Positions 9,287-18,032 of a DNA stretch of 64,000 nucleotides are shown one piece after another. A program made the translations under genes and the position numbers. The stretch is from Methylobacterium sp. J-048 (lineage in GTDB: Bacteria; Pseudomonadota; Alphaproteobacteria; Rhizobiales; Beijerinckiaceae): positions 245,409-309,408 of the forward strand of contig NZ_JAKSYL010000287.1 in NCBI RefSeq assembly GCF_022829515.1, read 5' to 3'. Under the pieces are notes generated by a model, which was given only the letters and a program-made list of their open reading frames with translations, was not told the origin of the DNA and searched no databases. Within the stretch, counting starts at the first letter, position 1; each line of letters opens with the position of its first letter.

Positions 9287-9658
9287 ATGAGCGACGAGAC
9301 TGAGACCGACCTCGACGAGGCCGAGGATATCCGCGACGCGGAAGCGGAAGCCAAGACACGGGCCGACAACCGCGCCGAGCGTGCGGAGCGCGCCGAGCGC
9401 ATGGCGCGCGAGGGCGCGCAGGCGATGGCCGAGCATCACGCGTCGATCAAGGCGATCGACGAGCGGACACTGAAGCTGCGCTCCCTGCGTCTGGCCAAGG
9501 AGGCCGCCGAAGCCGAGACCAAGGCGGCCGACGCGCAGGCCAAGGTGGCCGAGAAGGAAGCCAAGGCCGCTGCCAAGATCGCGGGCAAGACTGCCAAAGT
9601 CGCCGCCAAGGGTGCCGTCAAGAAGGCTGCACCCAAGAAAGCTGCCGCGAAGGACTGA
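9287..9658 (+). CDS. Ala/Lys/Glu-rich coiled-coil protein with histone-H1-like tail
   Basis: 123 residues. An acidic N-terminus (SDETETDLDEAEDIRDAEAE) is followed by a highly charged coiled coil and a lysine/alanine tail (KKAAPKKAAAKD) reminiscent of bacterial histone-H1-like or AlgP-type tails. ATG at 9287 follows GCACAGG; a slightly longer frame starts at 9257. Low-complexity repeats such as AKVAEKEAKAAAK explain most of the sequence, so homology calls would be unreliable. It lies 6 bases before the BrnA-like gene and is likely co-transcribed with it. Nucleoid or membrane-associated scaffolding is possible; no function is proposed. Confidence 0.55.
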   Translation: MSDETETDLDEAEDIRDAEAEAKTRADNRAERAERAERMAREGAQAMAEHHASIKAIDERTLKLRSLRLAKEAAEAETKAADAQAKVAEKEAKAAAKIAGKTAKVAAKGAVKKAAPKKAAAKD

Positions 9659-9664
9659 GGGCCG

Positions 9665-9928
9665 ATGGCCGACGATCGCAACCGCCGCCGATTTACCGAT
9701 CCGCGTTCGGCAGCCGAGGCGGCCTTCAAGGCCGCCACGACCGCCAAGCCTGCCGCCGCTCCACCGCCGCCGGCTGCCCCGCGCCCCACGGCGGTTCCGG
9801 GCGCCCGGGAGATGGTCACCTTGCGCCTCGACAGCGCCGTGCTGGCCCACTTCCAGAAGGACGGCCCGGGCTGGCAGGATCGCGTCAACGAGGCCTTGAA
9901 GGCACTCGTGCCCGCCACGGACGCCTGA
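9665..9928 (+). CDS. BrnA-antitoxin-like ribbon-helix-helix protein
   Basis: 87 residues. The C-terminal half, VTLRLDSAVLAHFQKDGPGW then QDRVNEALKAL, matches the BrnA antitoxin pattern (V-T-L-R-L-D...GPGYQxRIN). BrnA normally neutralises the BrnT ribonuclease toxin encoded upstream and represses the operon. No BrnT-like gene is present nearby, so this is an orphan; the gene directly upstream encodes a coiled-coil protein instead. The proline/alanine linker (AAPPPPAAPRP) before the DNA-binding part is usual for loose relatives. It may simply be a DNA-binding regulator. Confidence 0.65.
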   Translation: MADDRNRRRFTDPRSAAEAAFKAATTAKPAAAPPPPAAPRPTAVPGAREMVTLRLDSAVLAHFQKDGPGWQDRVNEALKALVPATDA

Positions 9929-10107
9929 GCCGACGCCCAGGGACCGCGACGCGCCTGGGCAGGGCTCCGGGTTCATCGCGGGTCCGCGCGCTCCATTCAC
10001 CGAACCGATATCTGCGTCCCCCGACGGCGCTTTCGAGCCTGATCCCGACGGATCGAAGCAGACTTACGGGATGATGCTGTGGCGGCGCGATCCAAGGAAC
10101 CGACCCT

Positions 10108-10656
10108 ATGAGCGAACGCATCATCCTGCGAGCCGGTGAAGCCCTGGTGGCGGGCGGTCCGCCCAATACGGCGGCCGAGCCGGAGGTCATCATCGGCGAG
10201 CTCGACGGGCCGGTCGGCACCGCACTGGCGACGCTGACGGGCGATCAGGTCGTCGGCCACAGCCGCGTCTTCGCGCTGCTCAACACCGACATCATGGTCC
10301 GCCCGGTCACGCTGTGCGTCTCCAAGGTCAGCGTGACTGAGAGCAAGTACACCTCGATCCTGATGGGCACGGTGCAGTACGCTATCGCCAACGGCGTCCT
10401 CGACGCCGTGCGGGCGGGCTACATCCCGAAGGAAAAGGCCAACGATCTCGGCATCATCTGCTCGGTCTGGCTGAGCCCCGGCGTGATCCAGGCCGAGACG
10501 GTCGACCACAAGTCGCTGTTCGAGATCCAGCGCAAGGGCATGACCGAGGCGATCCGCAAGGCCATGACCAACGAGCCATCGATCGACTGGCTGTTGGAGA
10601 ACCAGGACAAGATCGTCCACAAATATTATACGATGGGTCTCGAAGGTAAGATCTGA
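10108..10656 (+). CDS. formaldehyde-activating enzyme (Fae) homologue lacking the catalytic His
   Basis: 182 residues. GEALVAGG at the start, a GxxGTALATL region, MVRPVTLCVSKVSV, AIANGVLDAVRAGYIPKEKANDL and a C-terminal tail match Fae, which condenses formaldehyde with tetrahydromethanopterin in methylotrophs. In true Fae the N-terminal GEALVGDGNEVAHIDLIIG places a catalytic histidine before the ID; here the same place reads NTAAEPEVIIG, with Glu and Pro instead. It therefore belongs with the Fae2/Fae3-type homologues, whose roles are less clear. It stands alone, with a strong terminator right after it. A catalytic role in formaldehyde capture should not be assumed; binding or sensing is possible. 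Confidence 0.8.
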   Translation: MSERIILRAGEALVAGGPPNTAAEPEVIIGELDGPVGTALATLTGDQVVGHSRVFALLNTDIMVRPVTLCVSKVSVTESKYTSILMGTVQYAIANGVLDAVRAGYIPKEKANDLGIICSVWLSPGVIQAETVDHKSLFEIQRKGMTEAIRKAMTNEPSIDWLLENQDKIVHKYYTMGLEGKI

Positions 10657-10677
10657 CGTTCCGGACCTGTTGAACGG

Positions 10678-10715
10678 CTCAGAACGGCCCGGGTGAAAGC
10701 CCGGGCCGTTCTGAG
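10678..10715 (+). terminator. strong bidirectional hairpin terminator after the fae homologue
   Basis: A perfect 16-base-pair stem (left arm begins CTCAGAACGGCCCGGG) closes on the loop TGAAAG and is followed by TTT on the plus strand. It lies 22 bases after the fae-homologue stop and 30 bases from the end of the convergent DUF188 gene, so it can serve both. Confidence 0.8.
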
Positions 10716-10744
10716 TTTCCGCCTACGCCTTCGCACTCCATCCC

Positions 10745-11227
10745 TCACCCAGCCCCTGGCCGCTCCCGCAGGATGCGGTTCACCGCCCGGTCGAGGGACG
10801 AGAGGAACGACGACCGGTCCGCGCGGGAGAACGGCGGTGGGCCGCCTGTGATCGTGCCGGCTTCGCGCAGGGATTGCATCAGGTCGCGGGTCGCGAGCGT
10901 CATGCCGATCGAGGCCTCGCTGAACGGCTTGCCGGTGAAGGCGAGCACGGTGGCGCCGGATTTGACGCAGCGGGCAGCCAGCGGCACGTCGGCGGTGAGC
11001 ACGATGCTGCCGCGTCCGGCCCGCTCGGCGATCCAATCGTCGGCGGCGTCCAGCGCCGCGCCGACGACGATGCGCACGATCCAGGGCTCGCGCGGCAGGT
11101 TCAGCACGCTGTTGGCGACGACGTAGACGGTGAGGCCGTAACGGGCCGCGACCCGATAGGTCTCGTCCTTCACCGGGCAGGCATCGGCGTCGAGGTAGAT
11201 CGGCGGCCGGGTCTCCTCCGCGCTCAT
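10745..11227 (-). CDS. YaiI/YqxD (DUF188, UPF0178) family protein
   Basis: 160 residues. IYLDADACPVKDE at the N-terminus, VANS, IVLTADVPLAARCVKSGATVL and LATRDLMQSLREAG are the conserved blocks of the UPF0178 family, a PIN-like fold with acidic metal-site residues. The function of the family is not established. ATG at 11227 overlaps the stop of the preceding small membrane gene (ATGA at 11224-11227), showing translational coupling. The longer upstream frame to 11539 is the shadow of the cyclase gene. It is the last gene of the operon that starts with the cyclase. Confidence 0.88.
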   Translation of the reverse strand: MSAEETRPPIYLDADACPVKDETYRVAARYGLTVYVVANSVLNLPREPWIVRIVVGAALDAADDWIAERAGRGSIVLTADVPLAARCVKSGATVLAFTGKPFSEASIGMTLATRDLMQSLREAGTITGGPPPFSRADRSSFLSSLDRAVNRILRERPGAG

Positions 11228-11427
11228 CGCCGGGGCACCAGCTTCGAGACGAAGCCCGCAAGGATCAGCAGCGCCCCGAGGGCGAATTGCCAGCGCTGGA
11301 TATCGCCGCCGATCGAATGAACGACTGCGCGGCCGATCACGAACAGCCCGATCAGGGGCAGCCCGAAGCGCAACGCCAGCTTCACGACGGCCAGGGCGGT
11401 CGAGGGCCCGGTTTCGGTGGAGCTCAT
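11224..11427 (-). CDS. small membrane protein
   Basis: 67 residues. A hydrophobic segment LALRFGLPLIGLFVIGRAVV and a second one WQFALGALLILAGFVSKLV suggest two membrane helices, ending in a basic VPRR tail. Start and stop both overlap neighbours by four bases (ATGA at 11424-11429 region and 11224-11227), so it is the middle gene of a tightly packed three-gene operon. No family was recognised. It might help place the adjacent membrane cyclase, which is only inferred from coupling. Confidence 0.7.
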   Translation of the reverse strand: MSSTETGPSTALAVVKLALRFGLPLIGLFVIGRAVVHSIGGDIQRWQFALGALLILAGFVSKLVPRR

Positions 11428-12515
11428 CAGTGCGCCGCCGCGAGCCGACGCTGGGGCTGCTCGGCGAGGGCCGTCTCGGAGGCGGCGCCCCGCTCCAGGG
11501 TCGCCACCGCGAGCGGCGCGCCGCGGCCGCGCAGGGCATGCGCCCCGAGCGAGCGCGCCCGCACGCCCGGGGGCAGCCGCGGCAGACGGCTCAGCAGGTC
11601 CTGCGAGATCAGGATACCGACGCCCAGCGGGCGGCACAGGGCCTCGATCCGGGAGGTGACGTTCACGGCGTCGCCGAAATACGCGATCTTGTGGCGGTCG
11701 ACGCCCACTTCCGCGGTGACCACCGAGCCGCCATGGAGCGCGGCGCGCAGCTTCGGCACCGTGCCGAACCGGGCGGTCCAGGCGGCCTCCTCGGCCTCGA
11801 TCCGGTCGATCACGTCGAACACGCAGGTGACGCAGCGGGCATCTTTAAGGCCCCGGCTCATCGGCCAGGTGACCATGGCGAGGTCGCCGATATAATCGTC
11901 CACCGAACCGCCGTTGCGCCGCACCGGCTCGGCCAAGGTCGCGAACACCGCGCTGAGATATTCCTGGGCGCGCAGGTCGCCATGGGTCTCCGCGAAGGCG
12001 GTGGAGCCGACCACGTCCAGGAACAGGAAGATCCGCTCCTCGGCCACCGGCTTGTGGTAGCGGCCGATCATGAAGTTCACGAAGATCTCGCCGCCGACGA
12101 GATCGCGCATGCGGATGACGAAGACGAGCAGACCGGCCACCGCCAGGGCGTAGGCGAGGACCCGGGCGTTCGTCCGGGTCGCCACAGCGAGTTCGTCGCC
12201 GGTCAGCCCGAAGGTCCAGACGATCAGGCCGCCCAGCGCGTTGCCCGACACGATCATCAGAACGTAGGCGAGTTCCGCCGCGATGACGTAGAGCCAAGCC
12301 GGCAGGCGCCGGATCCGCGCCTGCAGCCCCGCCAGGATCAGGCCGCGGTCGAAGGCGAGAACCGTGGCGCCGGTGCACAGGCCGTAGGTGAAGCCGGCGA
12401 GCGGCGTGGCGCCGTCCGCAAAGATGATGTTGTAGAGCAGCCCCGCGCCGGCGGCGGCGAGCAGGATCAGTCCCCAGAAAACCCGATGGGCCGGCAGCAT
12501 CAGCGCGTCTCCCAT
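11427..12515 (-). CDS. membrane-bound class III adenylate/guanylate cyclase
   Basis: 362 residues. The N-terminal half has about five or six membrane segments (VFWGLILLAAAGAGLLYNII, LYVIAAELAYVLMIV, LAYALAVAGLLVFVI). The C-terminal cyclase domain starts at ERIFLFLDVVGSTAFAE, which holds the first metal aspartate, followed by GGSVDDYIGDLAMVTW with the second, and GVDRHKIAYFGDAVNVTSRIE with the conserved ribose/transition-state Asn-Arg region. It should make cAMP or cGMP from ATP or GTP at the membrane. The same layout occurs in many alphaproteobacteria. It is first in an operon with the small membrane protein and DUF188 gene through four-base overlaps. Confidence 0.88.
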   Translation of the reverse strand: MGDALMLPAHRVFWGLILLAAAGAGLLYNIIFADGATPLAGFTYGLCTGATVLAFDRGLILAGLQARIRRLPAWLYVIAAELAYVLMIVSGNALGGLIVWTFGLTGDELAVATRTNARVLAYALAVAGLLVFVIRMRDLVGGEIFVNFMIGRYHKPVAEERIFLFLDVVGSTAFAETHGDLRAQEYLSAVFATLAEPVRRNGGSVDDYIGDLAMVTWPMSRGLKDARCVTCVFDVIDRIEAEEAAWTARFGTVPKLRAALHGGSVVTAEVGVDRHKIAYFGDAVNVTSRIEALCRPLGVGILISQDLLSRLPRLPPGVRARSLGAHALRGRGAPLAVATLERGAASETALAEQPQRRLAAAH

Positions 12516-12764
12516 AGGGCCAGCGCGGGCCGCCGCGGCTCGGGCTTGGCAGGCCCCCTGGCGGCCTCGATGAGCGCGGCGTGAGACACTGGACTAAAGT
12601 TTAGCACCGGAGCGGCGGTGACCCATTGCTCATCCCCCCAAGATGGCGCGAGTAAGGCGCGGCCGGGTTCGCACCCGGGAACGGCGGACCTTCGGTCTTG
12701 CCGCTGCCGGTCGGGCGCGGACACACAGAACAAAAGCCATCGCGGCGGGGAAGGGAGCGCTGCC

Positions 12765-13604
12765 ATGTACGCCAGGAGCTTCGGGGCGACGCGCGTCTCG
12801 GTGGCGGTGATCGGCCAGGGCACGTGGCACATCGACGGCTCGGACCGTGCCGACGCCGTGCGGGCCCTGCGGGCGGGCATCGATGCCGGCATGACCCATA
12901 TCGACACCGCCGAGATGTACGGCGACGCCGAGGCGATCGTGTCTGAGGCCATCGCGGATTGCCGCGAGGAGGTCTTTCTCGTCTCCAAGGTGGTCCCGGG
13001 TAACGCCACGCGCCGGGGGGTCGTGCGGGCCTGCGAGGCCTCCCTGCGGCGCCTGAAGACCGACCGGCTCGACAGCTACCTGCTGCACTGGCCCGGCCAG
13101 CATCCCCTGGCGGAGACGATCGCGGGGTTCGAGGACCTGCGCCGGGCGGGCAAGATCCTGTCCTGGGGGCTGAGCAACTTCGATGTCGACGACCTCGACC
13201 GGGTGCTGGCCATCGCCGGGCCGGACCGGATCGCCTGCAATCAGGTTTTGTACCACCTCAACGAGCGGGCGATCGAGCACGCAGTGCTGCCCTGGTGCGA
13301 GACGCACGGGGTCGCGATGGTCGGCTATTCGCCCTTCGGCAGCGGCGAGTTCCCGGACCCGGCCAGTGCCGGCGGCCGCGTCCTCGACGGCATCGCCCGC
13401 GCCCACGGCACCACTCCCTACGCGGTGGCCCTGGCCTTCCTGACGCGCCTGCCCGGAACCTTCACGATCCCCAAGACCGGTCGCCCGGCGCGGGCGATCG
13501 AGAATGCCGGCGCGGCCGACCTGCATCTCGGCCCGGCCGAGATCGCCATGATCGACGCGCATTTCCCCCGGGGGAAGCGGCCGCGGATGCTGCCGATGCT
13601 GTGA
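12765..13604 (+). CDS. aldo/keto reductase
   Basis: 279 residues of (beta/alpha)8-barrel type. The catalytic tetrad is visible: Asp47 and Tyr52 in HIDTAEMYGD, Lys75 in LVSKV and His108 in LLHWPG. GWGLSNF-like GLSNFDVDDL and IPKTGRPARAIEN (NADPH phosphate site) are conserved. It reduces aldehydes or ketones with NADPH; the substrate is unknown. ATG at 12765 follows GGGAGCGCTGCC. A candidate promoter region of about 250 bases precedes it, shared with the divergent cyclase operon. It looks like YdbC/YeaE-type general aldehyde detoxification, which is plausible in a methylotroph. Confidence 0.9.
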   Translation: MYARSFGATRVSVAVIGQGTWHIDGSDRADAVRALRAGIDAGMTHIDTAEMYGDAEAIVSEAIADCREEVFLVSKVVPGNATRRGVVRACEASLRRLKTDRLDSYLLHWPGQHPLAETIAGFEDLRRAGKILSWGLSNFDVDDLDRVLAIAGPDRIACNQVLYHLNERAIEHAVLPWCETHGVAMVGYSPFGSGEFPDPASAGGRVLDGIARAHGTTPYAVALAFLTRLPGTFTIPKTGRPARAIENAGAADLHLGPAEIAMIDAHFPRGKRPRMLPML

Positions 13605-13716
13605 GAGGCGGAGGAAATCGGCATGGCGTGACAAGTGTGGCGAGGGTCGTGGAATCGCGGTACCGCCGCTAAACCGCGGCCGTCACGCCGACGTCGTCCG
13701 AAAGCATCCGCCCCTC

Positions 13717-14163
13717 ATGCTGAAACTGCTCCTCCCCTCGACCCTCGCACTCACGGCCGGTATCAGCATCGTCATCCAGCAGGCGCTGAACGCGAATCTG
13801 CGCACGGCCCTCAACTCGTCCGCGTTGTCGGGAGTCGTGAGCTTCACGGCCGGGGTGGCCTGCATGGTCGTCTTCGCCCTCGTGGCCCGTGACCCGATCC
13901 CGTCCGCCGGCGTGCTGGCGCGGATCCCCTGGTGGGCGTGGAGCGGCGGGATGTTCGGGGCGATCTTCATCGGCCTCGGGATCGTGCTCGTCCCGCAGTT
14001 GGGGGCCGGAACCTTCCTGGCGCTCCTCGTCACCGGCCAGATGCTGGCCTCGGTGATCTTCGACCATTACGGCTGGCTCGGCCTCGCGCAGCGGCCGATC
14101 GACCTGTCGCGCGCGCTGGGCGTCGCGCTCCTGATCGGCGGCGTCGTCCTGATCCGGCGCTGA
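13717..14163 (+). CDS. DMT-superfamily (DUF606/YdcZ-type) membrane transporter
   Basis: 148 residues with five hydrophobic segments and little else: LPSTLALTAGISIVIQQALN, SGVVSFTAGVACMVVFALVA, WWAWSGGMFGAIFIGLGIVLVP, GTFLALLVTGQMLASVIFDH and LGVALLIGGVVLIRR. The QQALNANLR and GQMLASVIFDHYGW motifs are characteristic of DUF606 proteins, half-size members of the drug/metabolite transporter superfamily that work as dimers. Substrate unknown. Convergent with the PBP1A gene, 11 bases apart. Confidence 0.85.
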   Translation: MLKLLLPSTLALTAGISIVIQQALNANLRTALNSSALSGVVSFTAGVACMVVFALVARDPIPSAGVLARIPWWAWSGGMFGAIFIGLGIVLVPQLGAGTFLALLVTGQMLASVIFDHYGWLGLAQRPIDLSRALGVALLIGGVVLIRR

Positions 14164-14174
14164 GCCGGGACCGG

Positions 14175-16355
14175 CTATTCGCCGATCCCGAACAGCTTCT
14201 CGACGAAGTTGCGGTCGTCCTTTTGGGGCGCCCGGCGTGCGGGAGCCTGCTGGCGGGGCGCCTGGGCGGCCGGATCCCCAAAAATCTGGCCCAGGAGGTC
14301 GGCCGGGGAACTCGGCGCCGCGCTCGCCACAGAGGCGGTGGTCTCGGGCGGCGGCTTGCGCCAGCGGTTGAGACCCGGCAGCGGCACCGGGTTCTGACCC
14401 TTCAGAGCCTGGGTCATGTAGGTCTTCCAGATCTCCGCCGGCAGGTTGCCGCCGGTGACCTTCTTGGTGAGTTCGCCATCGTCGTTGCCGAGCCAGATCC
14501 CGGTAACGAGGCTGCCCGAATAGCCGATGAACCAGGCGTCGCGGAAATCCTGGGTGGTGCCGGTCTTACCCGCGAGATCCCAGCCCGGGATGTCCGCCTT
14601 CTTGGCGGTGCCGGACACGAAGGTCTCGTGCATCATGGCGTTCATCATGCCGTCGGCGTTGGCGTCGATGACCCGGCCGAGCCCGTTGTCGGAGCGCTTG
14701 TACAGCATCGCGCCGGCGGCGCTCTTCACCGAGGTGACCACGTAGGGGATCACCCCGGTGCCGCCGTTGGCGAAGGCCCCGTAGGCGCCGACCATCTCCA
14801 GCAGGGTCACCTCGGAGGTGCCGAGCGCGATCGAGCCGTTCGCCTGGAGCGGCGAGGTGATGCCGAGGCGCTGGGCGGTCTGCACCACCGTCTTCGGGCC
14901 GACCTCCTGGCCGAGCCGCACCGCCACCGTGTTGAGCGAATGGGCCAGCGCGGTGCGCAGGGTGACCGGGCCGTCGTAGCGGTGGGAGTAGTTCTCCGGC
15001 GCCCAGTTGCCGATCCGGATCGGCGCGTCGTCCTTCACCGTTTCGGGGGTAGCCCCGTGCTCCACGGCGGCGAGGTAGACGAACGGCTTGAACGCGGAGC
15101 CGGGCTGACGCTTGGCCGTGGTCGCCCGGTTGAACTGGCTCTGCGCGTAGTCGCGCCCGCCGATCAGCGCGCGGATCGCCCCGTCGGGCCGCATCGACAC
15201 CAGGGCGCCCTGGCCGACATTGAAGCGCGCGCCCCTGGCATTCAGCTCGTCGGTGAGCGCCTTCTCGGCCAGGGCCTGCAGGCCGGTATCGACCGTGGTC
15301 TGGACGGTGATGTCGGTGTCGAACTTGCCGACGTAATCGTCGAGCACGTCCATCACGAGATCGGCGACGTAGTTGGCCGAGCCGCCGCCGCGGGCGTTGG
15401 CGGGCCTGGCCGGCTGGGCGAGTGCCACCTTGGCGTCCTGGGCCGGCACGAAGCCGAGCTCCTGCATGGCGGCGAGCACCTGCGCGGCCCGGGCCTGGGC
15501 GGCGGGCAGGTTGCGGTTCGGCGCCAGACGCGAGGGCGCCTGCACGAGGCCGCCGAGCATCGCGGCCTGGGCCAGCGACACCTCCTTGGCGGGTTTGCCG
15601 AAATAGCGCTGCGCCGCGGCCTCGACGCCGTAGGCGCCGGCGCCGAAATAGACCCGGTTCAGGTACAGTTCGAGGATCTCGTCCTTGCTGTACTTGTGCT
15701 CCAGCCAGAGGGCGAGGATCGCCTCCTGGATCTTTCGCGAGGCCGAGCGCTCGGGCGTCAGAAACAGGTTCTTGGCGAGCTGCTGGGTCAGCGTCGAGCC
15801 GCCCTGCGCGACGCCGCGCCGGGTCAGGTTCTGGCCGATCGCCCGGAGGATGCCCACCGGATCGACGCCGAAATGCTGATAGAAGCGCCGGTCCTCGATC
15901 GCCACGAAGGCCCGCGGCAGGTAGGGCGGCAGCTCCTTGATCGAGACCACCCGGCCGCCGGTCTCGCCTCGATTGGCCAGCAGCGAGCCGTCGCTGGCCA
16001 GGATGGCAATGTTGGGCGGGCGCTTGGGCACCGCGAGCTGGTCGATCGGCGGCAGCTGCGAGGCGTGGTAGGCGATCAGCCCGGCGATGCCGATCACCGC
16101 CCACAAGCCGAGCACCACGGTGCCGTAGACGATCCGGCCGAGCCACGAGCGCCGACGCCGGCCGGACTTCTTTTGGGTCCTGCGCGCCGCCGTCTTGGCC
16201 GGGGCCCGCGCCGTCTCGTCCGCTCGCTTGCCCACGCGCTCTCCTGTCCCGGCCCGATCGTCCCGGGACAGGCGCAGGTCGAGTTCGCCGCGATCCCGGA
16301 CGCGCCCTTCCGGCACGTCGAAATTCGGCTCCATCCTGCCCCGACCCTTGGCCAT
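14175..16355 (-). CDS. class A penicillin-binding protein 1A
   Basis: 726 residues. A basic cytoplasmic N-terminus and one membrane helix (about 76-97, YGTVVLGLWAVIGIAGLIAY) precede the GT51 glycosyltransferase domain with EDRRFYQHFGVDP (about 154-166) and GGSTLTQQLAKN (185-196). The transpeptidase domain has SxxK at Ser420 (GSAFK), SLN at 473-475 and KTGTT at 597. It therefore polymerises and crosslinks peptidoglycan in the periplasm. The C-terminal 70 residues are a proline/glutamine/alanine-rich tail. Starts at 16382 or 16355 are both possible. Confidence 0.93.
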   Translation of the reverse strand: MAKGRGRMEPNFDVPEGRVRDRGELDLRLSRDDRAGTGERVGKRADETARAPAKTAARRTQKKSGRRRRSWLGRIVYGTVVLGLWAVIGIAGLIAYHASQLPPIDQLAVPKRPPNIAILASDGSLLANRGETGGRVVSIKELPPYLPRAFVAIEDRRFYQHFGVDPVGILRAIGQNLTRRGVAQGGSTLTQQLAKNLFLTPERSASRKIQEAILALWLEHKYSKDEILELYLNRVYFGAGAYGVEAAAQRYFGKPAKEVSLAQAAMLGGLVQAPSRLAPNRNLPAAQARAAQVLAAMQELGFVPAQDAKVALAQPARPANARGGGSANYVADLVMDVLDDYVGKFDTDITVQTTVDTGLQALAEKALTDELNARGARFNVGQGALVSMRPDGAIRALIGGRDYAQSQFNRATTAKRQPGSAFKPFVYLAAVEHGATPETVKDDAPIRIGNWAPENYSHRYDGPVTLRTALAHSLNTVAVRLGQEVGPKTVVQTAQRLGITSPLQANGSIALGTSEVTLLEMVGAYGAFANGGTGVIPYVVTSVKSAAGAMLYKRSDNGLGRVIDANADGMMNAMMHETFVSGTAKKADIPGWDLAGKTGTTQDFRDAWFIGYSGSLVTGIWLGNDDGELTKKVTGGNLPAEIWKTYMTQALKGQNPVPLPGLNRWRKPPPETTASVASAAPSSPADLLGQIFGDPAAQAPRQQAPARRAPQKDDRNFVEKLFGIGE

Positions 16356-16667
16356 GCATCCCGTCTTCGAACGATCCGACACCGACGCGCGTGCATTGCG
16401 GTGCAGCCCGGTTACCGCACGCTAAATGCGGCGGTTTAGGGCCGCAGGCCGGGAGTGACAATGTCCCGATTCGCGATCCAACCGCCGTTGCGCACAGCAA
16501 TAAAAGCCACCTACGGCGACCCTGCGATGAGCTTGCGGCAACACGGTGTCGAACGGGTTAAGGAGCGGCCGGCGAATCAGTTAGTATGGTCGGTCGGGCA
16601 TATGGCGTTGACCGAAAAACGCCTCGACCGTCATTGAAGCTCTCGGATAAAGCAGTAAGCTCAATCT
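16356..16667. other. 312-base spacer where GC content drops
   Basis: Between the divergent PBP1A and RelA/SpoT-domain genes. The first half is GC-rich like the left flank; from about 16480 onward A and T rise, marking the left edge of a compositionally foreign patch. It should hold promoters for both genes. No repeat or integrase remnant was recognised. Confidence 0.5.
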
Positions 16668-17714
16668 ATGGCTTTTCCAGAACCCCCTTCCCCAAAATCG
16701 AGAGTCAGAACTGCCGGCAAAGCAATTGCGGAAGGGCGCGGCGACGCTGCCGATTTTTTGGAAGTAGAGCAGTGGCGAGCATCCCATGGCTACGTAATCA
16801 ACACTTTCAATGTTTGGTTCAGAAGAAAGATTTCGGCAAGTCAAGTCACTGTGGAATTCGCGCAGAGACTTAAGCGGGGAAATACCGTCATTGATAAATT
16901 GCAACGCAAAAAACCAGACGGCACTCCTCTAATAAGAGATATCACAACTATGCAAGATCTTGCTGGTTGTAGGCTGATATTTGAAAATATTGACGACCTT
17001 TACAGGTTCAGGAACCATGTTTTATCAAACGAAGTACTTGGAAACGTAAATCATAAATTAAAACATGAGGATAAAGACAAATACAACTATATCGAACATC
17101 CGAAAACGACTGGATATCGCGGTGTTCATGACGTTCTCATACATAACCCTAGGCCCCATAGGCGCGGGGACGATAGTTCTTTGCCATGGCATGGGTTGAT
17201 GGTTGAGGTACAATATAGAACTAGGCCACAGCATGCTTGGGCAACTGCATTAGAAATTTCCGATGTTCTTGACAGAGAACGAACTAAATTTGGCTATGGC
17301 GAGGACGATAGGGGTAGATTTTTCGCTATAGCCAGTGAAATTATTGCCAGACGACACGAAGGCATAACGCGAGCCTTTACTGAATTTAGTGACAACGCGT
17401 TGGATGATGTTTTCTGGGAATTGGAAGAGCGACTTGCAATTGTGCAGAGGCTCGATGCGCTACGTCAATTCGGCGATTTCGAAAAACTTGGCAAACATAA
17501 TGTGCTGAACATCGTTTCCACCGAAGACGGCGGCTATTCATTGAATGTCGAGATGTTCAAGAATGCGCAGCTCGCAATCGCGAGAGCCAATGAGCTTGAA
17601 AATGCAGCCGAAAGCATAAACACTGTTTATGTTACGGGCGATCCAAAACAACTGAGAAGCGCCTACAGGAACTATTTCAACGACCCCACCGATTTCGTTA
17701 GTCTCCTAAAATAA
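16668..17714 (+). CDS. RelA/SpoT-domain protein (alarmone-synthetase-like), probably acquired
   Basis: 348 residues. The nucleotidyltransferase domain is at about 60-205: AQRLKRGNTVIDKLQ (basic pre-motif), IRDITTMQDLAGCRLIF (Asp and Arg), NYIEHPKTTGYRGVHDVLI and GLMVEVQYRTRPQHAWATAL with the Glu of the E-V-Q-x-R-T motif. These are the synthetase residues of RelA/SpoT that transfer pyrophosphate from ATP to a GDP/GTP acceptor, but there is no HD hydrolase domain. The C-terminal about 130 residues, ending AYRNYFNDPTDFV, are characteristic of a stand-alone RelA/SpoT-domain family seen sporadically in bacteria. Base composition is clearly more AT-rich than the flanks. A growth-arrest or phage-defence role is possible, by analogy with toxic small alarmone synthetases; the product could also be pyrophosphorylated tRNA or (p)ppApp. 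Confidence 0.85.
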   Translation: MAFPEPPSPKSRVRTAGKAIAEGRGDAADFLEVEQWRASHGYVINTFNVWFRRKISASQVTVEFAQRLKRGNTVIDKLQRKKPDGTPLIRDITTMQDLAGCRLIFENIDDLYRFRNHVLSNEVLGNVNHKLKHEDKDKYNYIEHPKTTGYRGVHDVLIHNPRPHRRGDDSSLPWHGLMVEVQYRTRPQHAWATALEISDVLDRERTKFGYGEDDRGRFFAIASEIIARRHEGITRAFTEFSDNALDDVFWELEERLAIVQRLDALRQFGDFEKLGKHNVLNIVSTEDGGYSLNVEMFKNAQLAIARANELENAAESINTVYVTGDPKQLRSAYRNYFNDPTDFVSLLK

Positions 17715-18032
17715 TTTAGTAACTGCATCTTAGCGCGATTTTGCTATCGATTAGCACCCGTTATATTTTAACGATCTGTACAAATCGATGAGATGCAGTT
17801 GAGTTTTTGATTCGTTGATAGCACGTGATTTGATCCATCAAAACGTTTGCACCTGAGTACACTACGGAACAAGTTGGGCCGGATGCGGAAAGGCAGCTTG
17901 GGGTAAATTCACGAAGATCCGCTTCTGGGTCGATCATAATCAGAAATAGAAGTGAGCAGAACGAGAGCGTCGATCAACAGCGCTTACCCAGTCGCCTGCA
18001 TATAGCAGCTCAACGAGTGTGGTCGTTGGCAA
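17715..18032. other. 318-base AT-rich non-coding stretch
   Basis: Between the RelA/SpoT-domain gene and the leftward XRE-like fragment. No credible gene, hairpin terminator or repeat was seen. The composition matches the acquired patch and rises to normal GC only after about 18690. Confidence 0.45.

Noticed and set aside
13932..16439. A very long open frame on the plus strand (over 800 codons) opposite the PBP1A gene.
   Set aside because: It is antisense to a gene with complete catalytic motifs, has no ribosome site or family pattern, and arises from the high GC third position.
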